A stretch of 64,000 nt of DNA, taken from the NCBI RefSeq assembly GCF_040054535.1, contig NC_090798.1, positions 3,388,001 to 3,452,000 on the forward strand, given 5' to 3'. Numbering within the stretch: the stretch's first letter is position 1; each line of letters starts with the position of its first letter. A model generated the notes under the pieces. That model was not told the DNA's origin. It saw only the letters and a program-made list of their open reading frames with translations, and made no database searches. The DNA is from Antennarius striatus (taxonomy: Eukaryota; Chordata; Actinopteri; Lophiiformes; Antennariidae). Below, piece by piece: positions 11,783 to 22,204 of the stretch. The position numbers were made by a program, and so were the translations under genes.

Positions 11783-14700
11783 TCACTCAGATAATACCTT
11801 CTCCAAGAGGCTGATGTTGACGAGCGGAAGAGAAGCCACTTCAAAAAACACCCTGAAAACAAAAAAAACAAAAGGAACCATTTATGGTTTGATCACAAAC
11901 TGTTTCTAAACGTGTTCAAATACTTACTTGTGAGAGTATTTGTTTCTGACGGCTCTCAGTTTGTCGTCTGGAGGAGCTGAAAGCATCGCGTGGAGTTTTC
12001 TGACGACCGAGACCAAATCGGATGCCTGATAGCCTGAGTGGAACTGGAGGATGGGAGACTGTAGCACAGGAGCAAAAAAAATAACGATGTAAAAATACAA
12101 CTAACCTGACACCTTAAAACAGCACAAAAAAAAATAAAAAAAACCTGTTTCAATTATGCTACGTCATTTCGTTTCAGAAAGGTGAAACAGCACAGGGGGC
12201 AAGATTGAGCAGTCTGTTCAGGAACAAAATAGAATCATCTGCAATCTGTTGCGCTACTGCTGCAACGATAAATAAAATTTACATAGAAAAGCAATTTCCA
12301 TTCAAATTGGAAGGAGGATGATTGCGTTCTGGCTCTTTATTCGAGGTAGAGAATTCGGCCTCGTCACCAAAGTTGACAGTTTTAAGGATTAGTTTGGACG
12401 CGGAATAACATTATAGGAAAAAACATCAAGTGATGGCGGCAGCGGCGAACCGCCAACAAGGTGAAATTAGGTTTCTGTGAAATGAGTCTGATGGTTTTGA
12501 AGGGGGTAAGTGTTTCCTTTCCTTGTTGGAATGGCCCATTTGACAGAAAAGAAAATGGAATAGCCTGAATATAACACCTGCTCCAACGGATTCGGATTTT
12601 CTTTTTTCCTTGTTTCACTGACTAATTTAAATTTCGCTGCTCCTCAGCGGTGTTGAATCCCGTTGCAACGCAGATCCGCTATTAGAGCTAATCTACAATA
12701 CATGCACAGATCAGCCACTGGAACCAGAACCACGAACTGTCAACTTGATGAATCTTAGGAGCCTCTGATCCAGCGCTTCTTTCACGTTCTAGGCTGAACG
12801 AGAAAAACTGTATTCTCTTTCATATAGCGTCAAAAACAACTAACCGGTCATTTAAGATATGACAGTTAAAAGCCGCACCACTTTTACTTGCAGAAGATTG
12901 TCCTGAACAGAACAGTTGTGTTTAAAGTGCCTTTGTTGACACCGCTATCACATGATCACTGTGTAAAGACTCTTTGCTTCGGAGGACTTCCTTTTATCAA
13001 ATGAAAACCAGATGCATCAAGACAAAAAAGTTCAACTGCAAAAAAACCATCTCCTCAGAGACAAGAGGCTGTGATTGGAACAGAGTAACGACGCGCTGAC
13101 GGGGGGGAGGAGAGGTTGACCTACCCATCCTCCCAGATCTTTGGTGACCAGCGCCATCAGCAGGCAGGCTGAGGCCAGCAGTGATCCTCTCTCCGACAGC
13201 AGCTCCACCTCCATGAGGCTCATTTCGCAGTAATATCTGGCCAGAGTTAGCGTGTCCATAGCTGCATTCACACACTGTAAGGACGACACCAAACACTCAG
13301 TGGGGGGGGGGGGGCACTCTGGAAAGACAATCACTACGGAGGAAAGCCTCTTCACACACCTTGGCGTAGCGTCTGAGGAAGCGGTACGGAATGGGGATGT
13401 TGATGTCAAAGGACAGCGCCTGCAGGATGCTGCCTTCCATGGAGATAAGCTCCTCCCTCCTGTATGCATCGTCACAAATGTAAAGGAAGTCATCCAGACA
13501 AGGCGGGCTGCGCTCCTGTGGGATAAATACGGGCGCTGGGTGTCAGGAAACGTTTTGGACACAAGTAGGATGTTGAAAAAACAGCGTTTGATTCACCTCA
13601 AACTTGGAGGCGATGAGCATGGCGGTGGAGCCGACGAGCTGCAGCATCTCCTTGTGGATTGGCGTCTTAGACAGGTAGTGGTCTGTCATCTTCACGGCCA
13701 GGTACAAGGTCTCATGGTAAAGCTCAAAGTTCTCCTAAACAAACGCAAAGAACCAAATCCATTCACCATGAAATAGCAACAGACAATTAAGACAACCCGA
13801 CAAAGACGCTGTAATTTTGTTTCTGGTATCCAACTGAGCAGCCAAGCAGCTGCTCTTTTGATTTGAAGAAATTAAATGCTTCAAATTTACCTTTATTTGA
13901 ACTACCTGGAGTTTTAATCAGCTGTGATTCTTTAAATGTACCTCAAACTACTTTAACACCTCTCAAATCACTTGTCAAAAGTAATTCACACACACAAAAA
14001 CCCAACATGAGACCGGAGGGGAAAACTCACCTGAACTTCAACCAGCCAGTCGATCAGGATGGCCCTCATCTCCGGGCTGAGGTTGGGTTGTATCGGCATG
14101 TAGTTACAAAGGACAAATTTTTCCTGTGGACAGTTGAAGGAAAAAAACAACAACAGATTTTCACCCTCTGACGCTCCGAAGAAAGTCTATAGATGTCAAC
14201 AGCAGCCAGCGAGTTAATAACAGCTTTAATAAGAACGCTCACCTCTCTCCGTTTGAGGTAGTCAAAGATGTCCTTTGCATACTCTGGACAAAAGAAATAA
14301 TCATCCGAGTTCTCAGAGTCGATGTCAAACTCTTTTGGGATCTGCAAGTATAGACAGGACATGAATAATGATGAGGAAACAACGTGTGTAAAGGGCAGCA
14401 GCCTCGTCTGGGGACCAACTGCCTCCTCACCTCTTGTCTCCTGAGATGTGCTGGCACTTCTCGGACAGCAGGGGGCGCAGCAGCTACCAGCTCCTCTGCC
14501 GGGGCTGCTTCCGCCCTCAGCACCTCTTCTTTATCACTCTTTCCTGTCTCAGGGGAAGTCCCCTCTGAGCTCTCCGATGACGACCTGCAGAGGAAGAGAA
14601 GCAGCAGGTTAAAGATGAAGAAGAAAAGAACAGCAGAGGTTTAAAAAAAGAGAATTCACAATAAAAACTTAAAATTACTTCTTAAGATTCTCTCGGTTCT

Positions 14701-15749
14701 TCGCTGAGGTGGAACTTGCTTTCTTGGTTTGCTTCTTTGCTGTGTCCTTCTTCCTTCCAGGAAGACTGATCAAAACTTTATGAGCCTGTGACGGAAATAA
14801 AGTTCAATGCTTTCCTCCTTCACAAAGTGAGAAGATAAATAGTTTGAAGAGAGTGTGTCGAGTTTTCAGACATGTTGGCCGCCATCTAACAAAATTATAG
14901 TTGTTTCACAGCTTCACAACGGAACCAATGGTTGCGGTGTACAACAGCATTGTCAGCACATCTTTAATGTGTAGACAAAAAGTACTGTCATATCACTGCT
15001 GCGATGCAGATCCTCTAAAAACTAGGGATAATAAGGAAATGCCATTGAATCGGTTTCAATATGATCAGTCTAGGAAAAGGATTTCGGAAGCAATTCAGTC
15101 GTTTCCTGAGGGGGCGTCACCACAGGGTTTTCTTCTGAATCATCACACCTTGAGGCTTCATTCATTCTCAGTGTTGTGATGTTTCACGTACGACATAACG
15201 TGGCAGAAACGATCATCTCATCGGCCGTTCGGAGGGTACGGAGCTCTTATAGTTCACACTTTTTCACCCCAACAGTTTGTCTCGTCCACATTGGGATAAG
15301 GCCGTGTCTCCACCCTCGAATCCAACTTGTTCTTTGTGTTTCTGGTTTCACTTTGCCCCCACTTACATTAGTGATGTCAATAAATGCGGTCCTTTTCTTT
15401 GGAGCGCCACCTGGAGGGGAGGAGGACCTCTTCACCTGCTGGCCTTCCTCCTGCAGTGCACATAAAAAGGGTATCAGTTGTAAATCAGATGTTTTAGATG
15501 AGCAAAAGGCCAAAAAAAAACCAAAAAAACGCTGCTCACTTTTAAGCACATAAATTGTAATTTAGCATTTTAAACTTCATGCACTTCGTGGATTTGCTGC
15601 TGCGTATCATGAATGCATCATTTCCGGGCGTGCATGTTGTTGTTTAATGTGTTGGCTTTGTTTACCTGGTTCTCGGTGTTTGTGGAGATAAGTTTGGGTA
15701 CTTTGGTCCCCGCGGTGCCTGGGGGCTTCTTTCCTCGGACTACAGGCAT
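11783..15749 (-). CDS. ccnb3: Cyclin B3, complete spliced gene
   Basis: B-type cyclin that partners Cdk1/Cdk2 in M phase and meiosis. Coding exons, in order: 15749-15666, 15450-15367, 14785-14679, 14584-14431, 14341-14243, 14123-14031, 13734-13597, 13515-13360, 13274-13125, 12058-11928, 11852-11783. All junctions are GT-AG and phases agree, giving 1,266 nt (421 residues plus stop). Seen: a cyclin-B3-type destruction motif KRTAFIDITNAHK (about 47-59) with Phe where A/B cyclins have Leu; a Lys-rich stretch after it; PEYAKDIFDYL leading into the N-terminal cyclin box; the MRAIL helix (MRAILIDWLVEV, 195-206); FELYHETLYLAVK; KFEERSPP; and a C-terminal cyclin fold (about 300-415). The start ATG has AGCC before it and an in-frame TAG 48 nt upstream in the same exon. 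Mammalian CCNB3 is over 1,300 residues because of a huge exon; this short form is usual outside mammals. No lesions seen. Confidence 0.96.
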
Positions 15750-15809
15750 GGCTGGATCCTTTATCCTCTGCAAACGAACTCTGCAGCGGCCGCACTATAG
15801 TCGGATCTT
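15747..15809 (-). other. ccnb3: ccnb3 5' UTR part of exon 2
   Basis: A TTGCAG acceptor ends at 15810, so the exon carrying the start codon begins at 15809. About 60 nt of leader precede the ATG and contain an in-frame TAG, which fixes the start. The feature as drawn includes the ATG. Confidence 0.7.
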
Positions 15810-16096
15810 CTGCAAGAATAAACAAAAAATGGTGGTTCGATTTTCTAAACAAGAGAATACGACGTGTTGCCGAAGCGGTTTTAGCTACAAAACCGGATTT
15901 AAAAACGTGAAGCTAAACACAGCATAACGTCAGACATCCTGGTGTTTGCTAGGTGGGATTACTTCACGTGCATCTCTCTTATATTGAACGTCATCTAAAT
16001 AATTGTTTTGAAAAGGTTGTTTTTTTTGTCTTACCGTTTTGCTTCGACTCGTTCCCTTCGATATAAGTAAAAACAACCCGTATTTAGCTCGTTTAC

Positions 16097-16160
16097 CTGG
16101 TGTAAACAGTCCAGGTTCGACGTGAATCTTCGCAGACTGAAGTTCAGACAAAGTGGTTGC
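16097..16160 (-). other. ccnb3: Probable non-coding first exon of ccnb3
   Basis: Minus-strand sequence ending CACCAG with donor GTAAAC at 16096-16091 lies 280 nt upstream of the ATG-carrying exon and just downstream of a CCAAT cluster. The 5' limit is a guess; transcript data would set it. Confidence 0.5.
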
Positions 16161-16173
16161 AGGACGCGTTTCC

Positions 16174-16230
16174 AAATTGGCAGCGCCGTTTCCCATTGGC
16201 TGGAATTTGAGCCGACGCACCAATCAGATA
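16174..16230 (-). promoter_or_regulatory. ccnb3: ccnb3 promoter with three CCAAT boxes
   Basis: Relative to ccnb3, CCAAT boxes lie at 16180-16176 and 16199-16195, and an inverted one (ATTGG) at 16224-16220, spaced 19 and 25 bp. Closely spaced NF-Y sites are typical of G2/M genes such as the cyclin B genes. No TATA box is evident. The assignment rests on position and motif only. Confidence 0.55.
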
Positions 16231-16693
16231 CTCGAGAAAAATGCAGTTCTTACGAGGCGTTGGTTTCTATGTCTGGAGTCGCCCGGAGAATTTATGTGGC
16301 ATATTTTCTTTCGTAACGTCCACGTTTTAAGTCATAAGTAAGCAATGTTGTTAGAGGTGTTGTTTTCCATTTGTTTTATTGTGTAAGTACGTGTTATGAT
16401 GTTGTAACGAAGTTAAAAACAATTGTAAAGGAAATTCAATAATGACTACCGGCCGCCTCATTCTATTAATACAAATCGAGCAAACCCTAGAAGAGGAGCT
16501 TGTCGGAGTTTTAAACGTCCACCCAGCCAATAGCGGTTTAAACGTTATGGACTTTATTCATGTTTTTACTACTCATGAACCGGAAGTGTAACTTTCTTGC
16601 GTTCGAACTACAATTGATAGTCAAACTACAAATGTACGTGACAAAGGTTATTCCCGTTAGAAAGCGTTATCAAACACACGCACAACGTCTGAA

Positions 16694-16748
<55 letters not shown>

Positions 16749-18718
16749 TATTATTATTAATTATTATTATTGCTGCTATTATTATTATTATTATTATTAA
16801 TAATAATAATATTATTATTAATATTATAATGACATTATTACAATAATTATTGCTATTATTATTGATATTGACATTACTGTTGTTGTTTTGAGGGGTGGTA
16901 ATTTATTGCATTGTGGAACTTGCTACTTTGCAGTTGTGCTTTTCATCCACATTCCCAACCATACAGATCTTCATACATTCACTTATCTATTCATATTGAA
17001 ACCGCTTCCCTGCTTTACATCTTACAACTTAGAAAAATAAAGTTAAAAAATTTAGCTTCTACATGCCCAAGGGTATATTTTATTTTTCTCTCTCACTTGT
17101 GTAATGTAATTTTAGACTGATTCCCTTAAGACAGTCACACAAGAGCAAAACAACACTTAAAGTCAATTTGAGCGCTCATGTTGAGCAATGAGCTCACTGA
17201 CACACAAATAAAAATTTCCTGAATTGGAGCAGAATGAGTACAGTGGGCCTACTGGGGCCCACAACACAGAGTTACCGCAGTAACAGCTGACATCCATCCA
17301 GCTGCTAATAATTTACAAATGACATCTTTGATTCTTGTCTGAATAACCGGAATCGGTGCCATAAATCTTGCTTCAGTCTTGTTCGAAAAACAAAATCTTA
17401 AATCATGGATGTTTTTTTTCTTCTAATGCCTCATAGTGCAGTGTCATCTCTAATTACAGCCTCCACCGTTTAAAGAATAGTTCATCCCAGAATGAAGATT
17501 TAGTCATTATCTACTCACTCAAATGCTGATTGAAAATGGGGATTAGTTTCTCTAGTCACAAAACATGTCTGGTGCTTCACAGAAAAACAAATTTTTTTTG
17601 AGCAGCCTGTTCATTTAATTCTCCCTGGATACAATTCAGTTCAACCACAAAATAAATAAATACCCTTAATTTATGTTCTCCTTCCATGTGTGGCACAAAA
17701 CCAGCAGGTTCACAAACAGACCCAAAAAAAAAAGGCCAGTTATCAATTGATTTGAACCAGAAACTTTGACGCAGCATGAAGTCCAGCAGATCCTTCTGTG
17801 ACATCTGGCCTTTATTGAAATCTACAGGGAGACATTGCTCTTACTTCATCCCCCCGCCCTGTTCTCCTTATTCATGACAAAAAGCCTCCCTGTAGGAGTC
17901 ATTTATGCAGATGGTGTCTTTTTCAGAGCTGGGAGTTCCAGCTTTATAGGGTTTAGTTGAAGGTGATACAGAACCTACATGAGGAAGTTTTGGACACTAC
18001 ATTCAGAGTCTTGGGAGAAATGTGTAGCAGCAGCTGAATCAATCAGCCAAATATACAAAGTACCTTTTTAAGGAGGAATATTTTTACTTAATTTCAGGTA
18101 TTTCTCCATTTTAGTTGCTAATTTTTTATAAATTATGAAACATGATCAGCTATTTCCGATTAAACTACAAACAGAAGTACAGATTGGAATGCATCAATAA
18201 ATAGAGTAAAACTACTTTATACTTGTCTACTAACTTTTTGAGAACATGTGACTATTCCAGACTTTTTTAATTAAAAGTTTTGCTATAATTTCATTTAAAA
18301 CCATTTCAGATCACTTTTCACCATTTTCTGTATTTTTACCATCCAAACAAACAAAAATAGTGAAATCGGATAGTAATAAGTACAATATAATAATCGCGTA
18401 ATATGAATACTTTTACTTGTAATACGTAATGTATATTTCCCTGGTTGTACTATTGCACTTTTACTTTTGTACCATATTTAGCACAGCAGAATATTGTTAC
18501 CATGCCGTACGAGTATTTCTTCTCTTCTGCTATTTGTTCTGCATGTCAACGCTCATTCGAAACGATCAGAATAAAATGTGCAGAACTAATTCATGTAAAG
18601 CCAGCAGAATTTTATATAGTATTATTTTATACTGTATATCATCTGTCATTAGTTGTGCTGTCACTGAGACAGACAGCTGAAAATATCATCGCCTCTATCT
18701 CATCTGCTCTCTCTCTGA
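16231..18718. other. Intergenic spacer between two divergent genes
   Basis: No coding exon is apparent. The spacer contains the ATT microsatellite at 16696-16868 and otherwise AT-rich unique-looking sequence. Confidence 0.5.
16696..16868. repeat. (ATT)n microsatellite, compound
   Basis: About 170 bp of TTA/ATT trinucleotides with interruptions and a stretch in the opposite sense (AATAAT), giving some self-complementarity. Confidence 0.9.
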
Positions 18719-18727
18719 CACACACGC

Positions 18728-18802
<75 letters not shown>
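18719..18802. repeat. (CA)n microsatellite
   Basis: About 42 CA units, with two CG interruptions at the left end. It lies just left of a candidate 5' exon for the AKAP-like gene. Confidence 0.95.
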
Positions 18803-18805
<3 letters not shown>

Positions 18806-18829
18806 GAAGTGAGTGAAACTTTTGAACTC

Positions 18830-18904
18830 ATTTGTCAAATCATTTCCTTATAAACTCATTCACACCCGACGTACCAAAGAGGAACCATCGCCCTTCACTA
18901 ACTG
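18830..18904 (+). other. Possible 5' non-coding exon of the AKAP-like gene
   Basis: A good donor (CTG|GTAAGTGG) sits at 18904/18905 on the plus strand, with no ATG in the preceding 75 nt. Together with the acceptor at 21146 it would form a 2.2-kb intron. This is a weak candidate; the 5' end is unknown. Confidence 0.25.
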
Positions 18905-19308
18905 GTAAGTGGTTTGCAGCCTGTGTTCGCTGTGCGATGCTTCCTGTGTCTTGTTATCATGTTTTTTTTGCACATTTATACAACTCTGGGCTCCAATTAG
19001 CCTTTAAAAAGGCTCCAAGTCAACACTACAATCCAATTTATTTAGTAAATTAACTATTTTCAATTAAATATACAGGTACAGATTTGATCCATTTTGCATC
19101 GGCTAAATTATCAAAATTAAATTCTAATGGTGTAAATCATAACTGCATTTTTTTCTATCTTTGACATATTTAATAAAAAAGGAAGGCTAGTGAAAAAAAT
19201 CCCAGTTTTAATGGATGATCAGCTTGTCATTCTAATAGTGTACTGGAATAGCCTTTGTGCTGGCTACTGTGAGCAACATATCAAAAACATGTCTGTTTGT
19301 TGAAGCTG

Positions 19309-19474
<166 letters not shown>

Positions 19475-19503
19475 CTTTAATAATCCCGGAGGAAATTGCA
19501 TTT
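19475..19503 (-). mobile_element. Retroposon 3' tail fused to the GATA array
   Basis: The minus strand reads AATTTCCTCCGGGATTATTA then AAGTATCTATC. A 3' end of the type '...GGGAT-AATAAAGTATC(TATC)n' is familiar from fish LINE/SINE insertions. Only the tail is recognisable, so the family is not assigned and the body may extend rightwards. Confidence 0.5.
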
Positions 19504-21146
19504 TGATGAGGTGTGTTATTGTGTAAATCCTGTCATAATAGACATAGTGTGTTTGGATAAAGTTTGAAGCACCAGATCATATGGAAATAAAGCATTGAGG
19601 AAGCATCCTCAAATCAAAAGCTAATTTACACAGCAGGATGCCTCAACCAGAGGGAAGAAATTATTTGCTTCAGCTGTATTTTCGTTCACATCTGGGCTCC
19701 ATATCACTACATCTTCTTTGGAACCCCTGAATTTATTTTTTTTTTTAACTCACAGAACAAGCTGGAACCTCTGGTGTCACTCAGGGCTTCATTCACTTTG
19801 GCTCCAGGATCAACAGGCACTGAGAAAAATGTGAAATGCAAATTCAATAGTTAGCTAGAACTAAAATTTGTTCAACAAAGTCGTTTTAGCGCAGCGGTAG
19901 CATTTAATATGATGGTTAAGTTTAGTCATCTCTTTTTAGTCAGGTAAGGTCAGCTTATGTCACAAAAAGTGTTTGATTAATTTTCTGGAGAGATTGGGTC
20001 TAGTCAGATTTCACGGGTAATCTGGATTAACATCTATATTCAGAATAATTCTCTAAAATTGAGGGATGCGTGTCATCAAGATTTTTTTTTCCAACTGCAT
20101 GAATGTTAGCAACCATGATGTAAAACTAAATTGTAACTTAAGATCATTTAAGGGTTTGAGACAGCAAATACTATATTATTTTATGTCCAACAGGAATGGA
20201 AATGTTGGTGAGCGATAACTTTTATTACATCTGACAGCAGTTGTCTGTCTGGAAGTCTGGACCTTCTTTGAAATCACAGAACACATTTTTATCATAAAGT
20301 GTGTCCAGAATTTATGACCCCGAGCTTCTATTCTTACTAAACTGTGTTAACCAGATACAGGCAGGAGCTTCCTAACCATCCAGACACGAGAACACTATCA
20401 ATCCTTTTTTCGAGGGTATCTCTTTCATCAAAACGGATCGTTGTTTCAAAAGGTTTAAGAAATACTTTTAACAATACAGGAAAGACCTTATTTGGAAGGC
20501 ACTAGTTTTATGAATCTCAGAATAAGTCGGAATCCGTGCTTTAAATTATTTAAACTTCACCCAATCAGACATCAATAGCATCTTTGGCTACTTTTTCGTG
20601 TCACATTTGATTTGCACTACGTCTGTAACAGTCTAATTTACTATCAGACTGAACTTCCTGTTTACCACAAACTGGCTAGCTGACAGCTCATATGGTGACA
20701 GTGACTGTGGTTAAGGCCTCAATCTCATGTTCCATCTGAGGCTCTAGAGGGGGTGTTATGTTCTTAGTGTCTCTTTGCTTTCGTCCTCCACTTTTACATT
20801 TGTGCCGTAATTTCTCTTTGGTTGTTTGTTACATATTACAAGCTTTCATTTTGTGGCTTCTGTATTTATTTTCTACTGCTCTCTGCAAGCATGGCAGAAA
20901 TACTTGCATCGGAAAATCTGAAAGGGAAATTCTGCACCATCCTGCCTTTCCTTCACAGTTTCCAAGTAATATTATCATAAAAATGCAAAAATGTGGTAGT
21001 ATTGACATCAAGGCATCATGTCAAAACTAGTTTTGGACTTGTTTTGTGCTTGTGCCTTGAAATGAACTCTACCATGGTAGAAAATGGACTCCGGGACAAA
21101 ATCTAAATCTGTTTTGTTTTAACTAAATTTGACATTTTTTTTGCAG
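19504..21146. other. Putative first intron of the AKAP-like gene, no feature seen
   Basis: AT-rich, only short open frames. It ends in a strong polypyrimidine tract and TTGCAG acceptor at 21146. Confidence 0.4.
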
Positions 21147-21152
21147 GAACCA

Positions 21153-21917
21153 ATGCAAATGATGAGTGCAGATCCAAGGGTGTCAGAACAGGTTCCAGAA
21201 AACTTTGGCATTAGGGGAAATCTTCTACAAAACAGTGCTCTTGACAAGTTTGCCCAGAATATGACCGAGAATATAATCCAGTCAATTTCAAGCCAAATGG
21301 AAATGAAGGAACCTGAGAAGGACTTTAGGGTGCCCGGATTTAATCAAACCCAGGAGGTGTTTGCTGAGGGGTTAGCCTCAGCAGTGATAGAGGAAGCTCT
21401 GAGTGAAGCGTATGAAGGTCTGAACATTGAGGATCACTTAGAGGAGACTCATCCACCTCTGAGTCAGTCAGGACTCCCTTTATTGGGATCCCTTGACTAC
21501 CCTGATCCCCCTCCATCCACACCTCTCCTCCCTGAGCTGGAAAGAAGCAAATGCAGTTTTGCCAGAAAACTAAAAGGAGGTTTGGCCAAAGTTTTCTTGC
21601 CATCACCTCCTCCACCAACCCCAAAGGACAAAGAAGATTGCCCTGAAAGCACCACCATCGATTCCAGGATGGAGTTCATGGAGCATCTCATGCACTCACT
21701 GCCCATGGATGATTTGGTGAAGGACTATAACTTCGAAGTAACTCACCATGGTGCCCAAGTGGAGGCATTTGCTCAGGCTCTTTCATGTGATCTCATCAAC
21801 TGGGTCCTGAATATCAAGGAACCGGTAGCTGATAATAGTGAGCTTCATCTGCTAGCGCAGCAAATGGTTGAAGCCATCATCACCTCCTCCCTTGATGAAG
21901 CCAGAATGCTCATCTAG
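21153..21917 (+). CDS. Unrecognised protein with an AKAP-type RII-binding helix (AKAP4-like by position)
   Basis: The exon starts at 21147 after a TTTTTTTTGCAG acceptor and stays open to TAG at 21915-21917. From the first ATG (weak context) it gives 254 residues; an upstream exon could add an N-terminus because the frame is phase 0 at the acceptor. Residues 75-86 (ASAVIEEALSEA) fit the PKA RII-binding amphipathic helix consensus exactly. Three other amphipathic stretches lie at 33-46, 206-219 and 234-250; the last nearly fits. The middle (about 100-165) is Pro-rich, with a basic patch (ARKLKGGLAKVF). No signal peptide or membrane segment. It is divergent from ccnb3, as AKAP4 is from CCNB3 in mammals, which suggests a short AKAP4-like scaffold that could anchor PKA. 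Homology is not proven; fish AKAP11 or SPHKAP relatives are alternatives. Confidence 0.7.
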   Translation: MQMMSADPRVSEQVPENFGIRGNLLQNSALDKFAQNMTENIIQSISSQMEMKEPEKDFRVPGFNQTQEVFAEGLASAVIEEALSEAYEGLNIEDHLEETHPPLSQSGLPLLGSLDYPDPPPSTPLLPELERSKCSFARKLKGGLAKVFLPSPPPPTPKDKEDCPESTTIDSRMEFMEHLMHSLPMDDLVKDYNFEVTHHGAQVEAFAQALSCDLINWVLNIKEPVADNSELHLLAQQMVEAIITSSLDEARMLI

Positions 21918-22198
21918 AGTTGGACGATTGTTTGGACCGCAAATCTTCTAATCATTTGCAGTAATTCCTTGATCTCAATGGGATAGGTTAGGAGGTGGAG
22001 CATTCAACCCACACTCATACTTCTAATCTCCACCTTTATGGAGATTCCGAGCTGAATGTCATTTTCTGACATGAATTTGCTTACTAATATGGAAATATTC
22101 AATAATTGATAATTATCTAAAGCATGTAGTCTAATGTAGTCTAAATAATGTCTGAGGACCAGAATACCATTTGCATCTATCTAAATAATGATTCCAGA

Positions 22199-22204
22199 AA
22201 TAAA
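22199..22204 (+). terminator. Poly(A) signal of the AKAP-like gene
   Basis: AATAAA lies about 280 nt after the stop codon on the coding strand and is the first canonical hexamer there. Confidence 0.5.

Noticed and set aside
13252..13776. 174-codon plus-strand open frame
   Set aside because: It is the antisense shadow of three ccnb3 exons, whose cyclin protein is clear on the minus strand.
20758..21030. 90-codon hydrophobic open frame upstream of the AKAP-like exon
   Set aside because: No splice donor or homology joins it to the exon at 21147, and its frame ends before the acceptor.
21147..21917. Last exon of AKAP11, because AKAP11 lies near TNFSF11 in mammals
   Set aside because: The large AKAP11 exon of several kilobases should lie upstream, but no long plus-strand frame exists between 16.3 and 21.1 kb. 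The ccnb3 neighbour favours an AKAP4-like gene. Not fully excluded.
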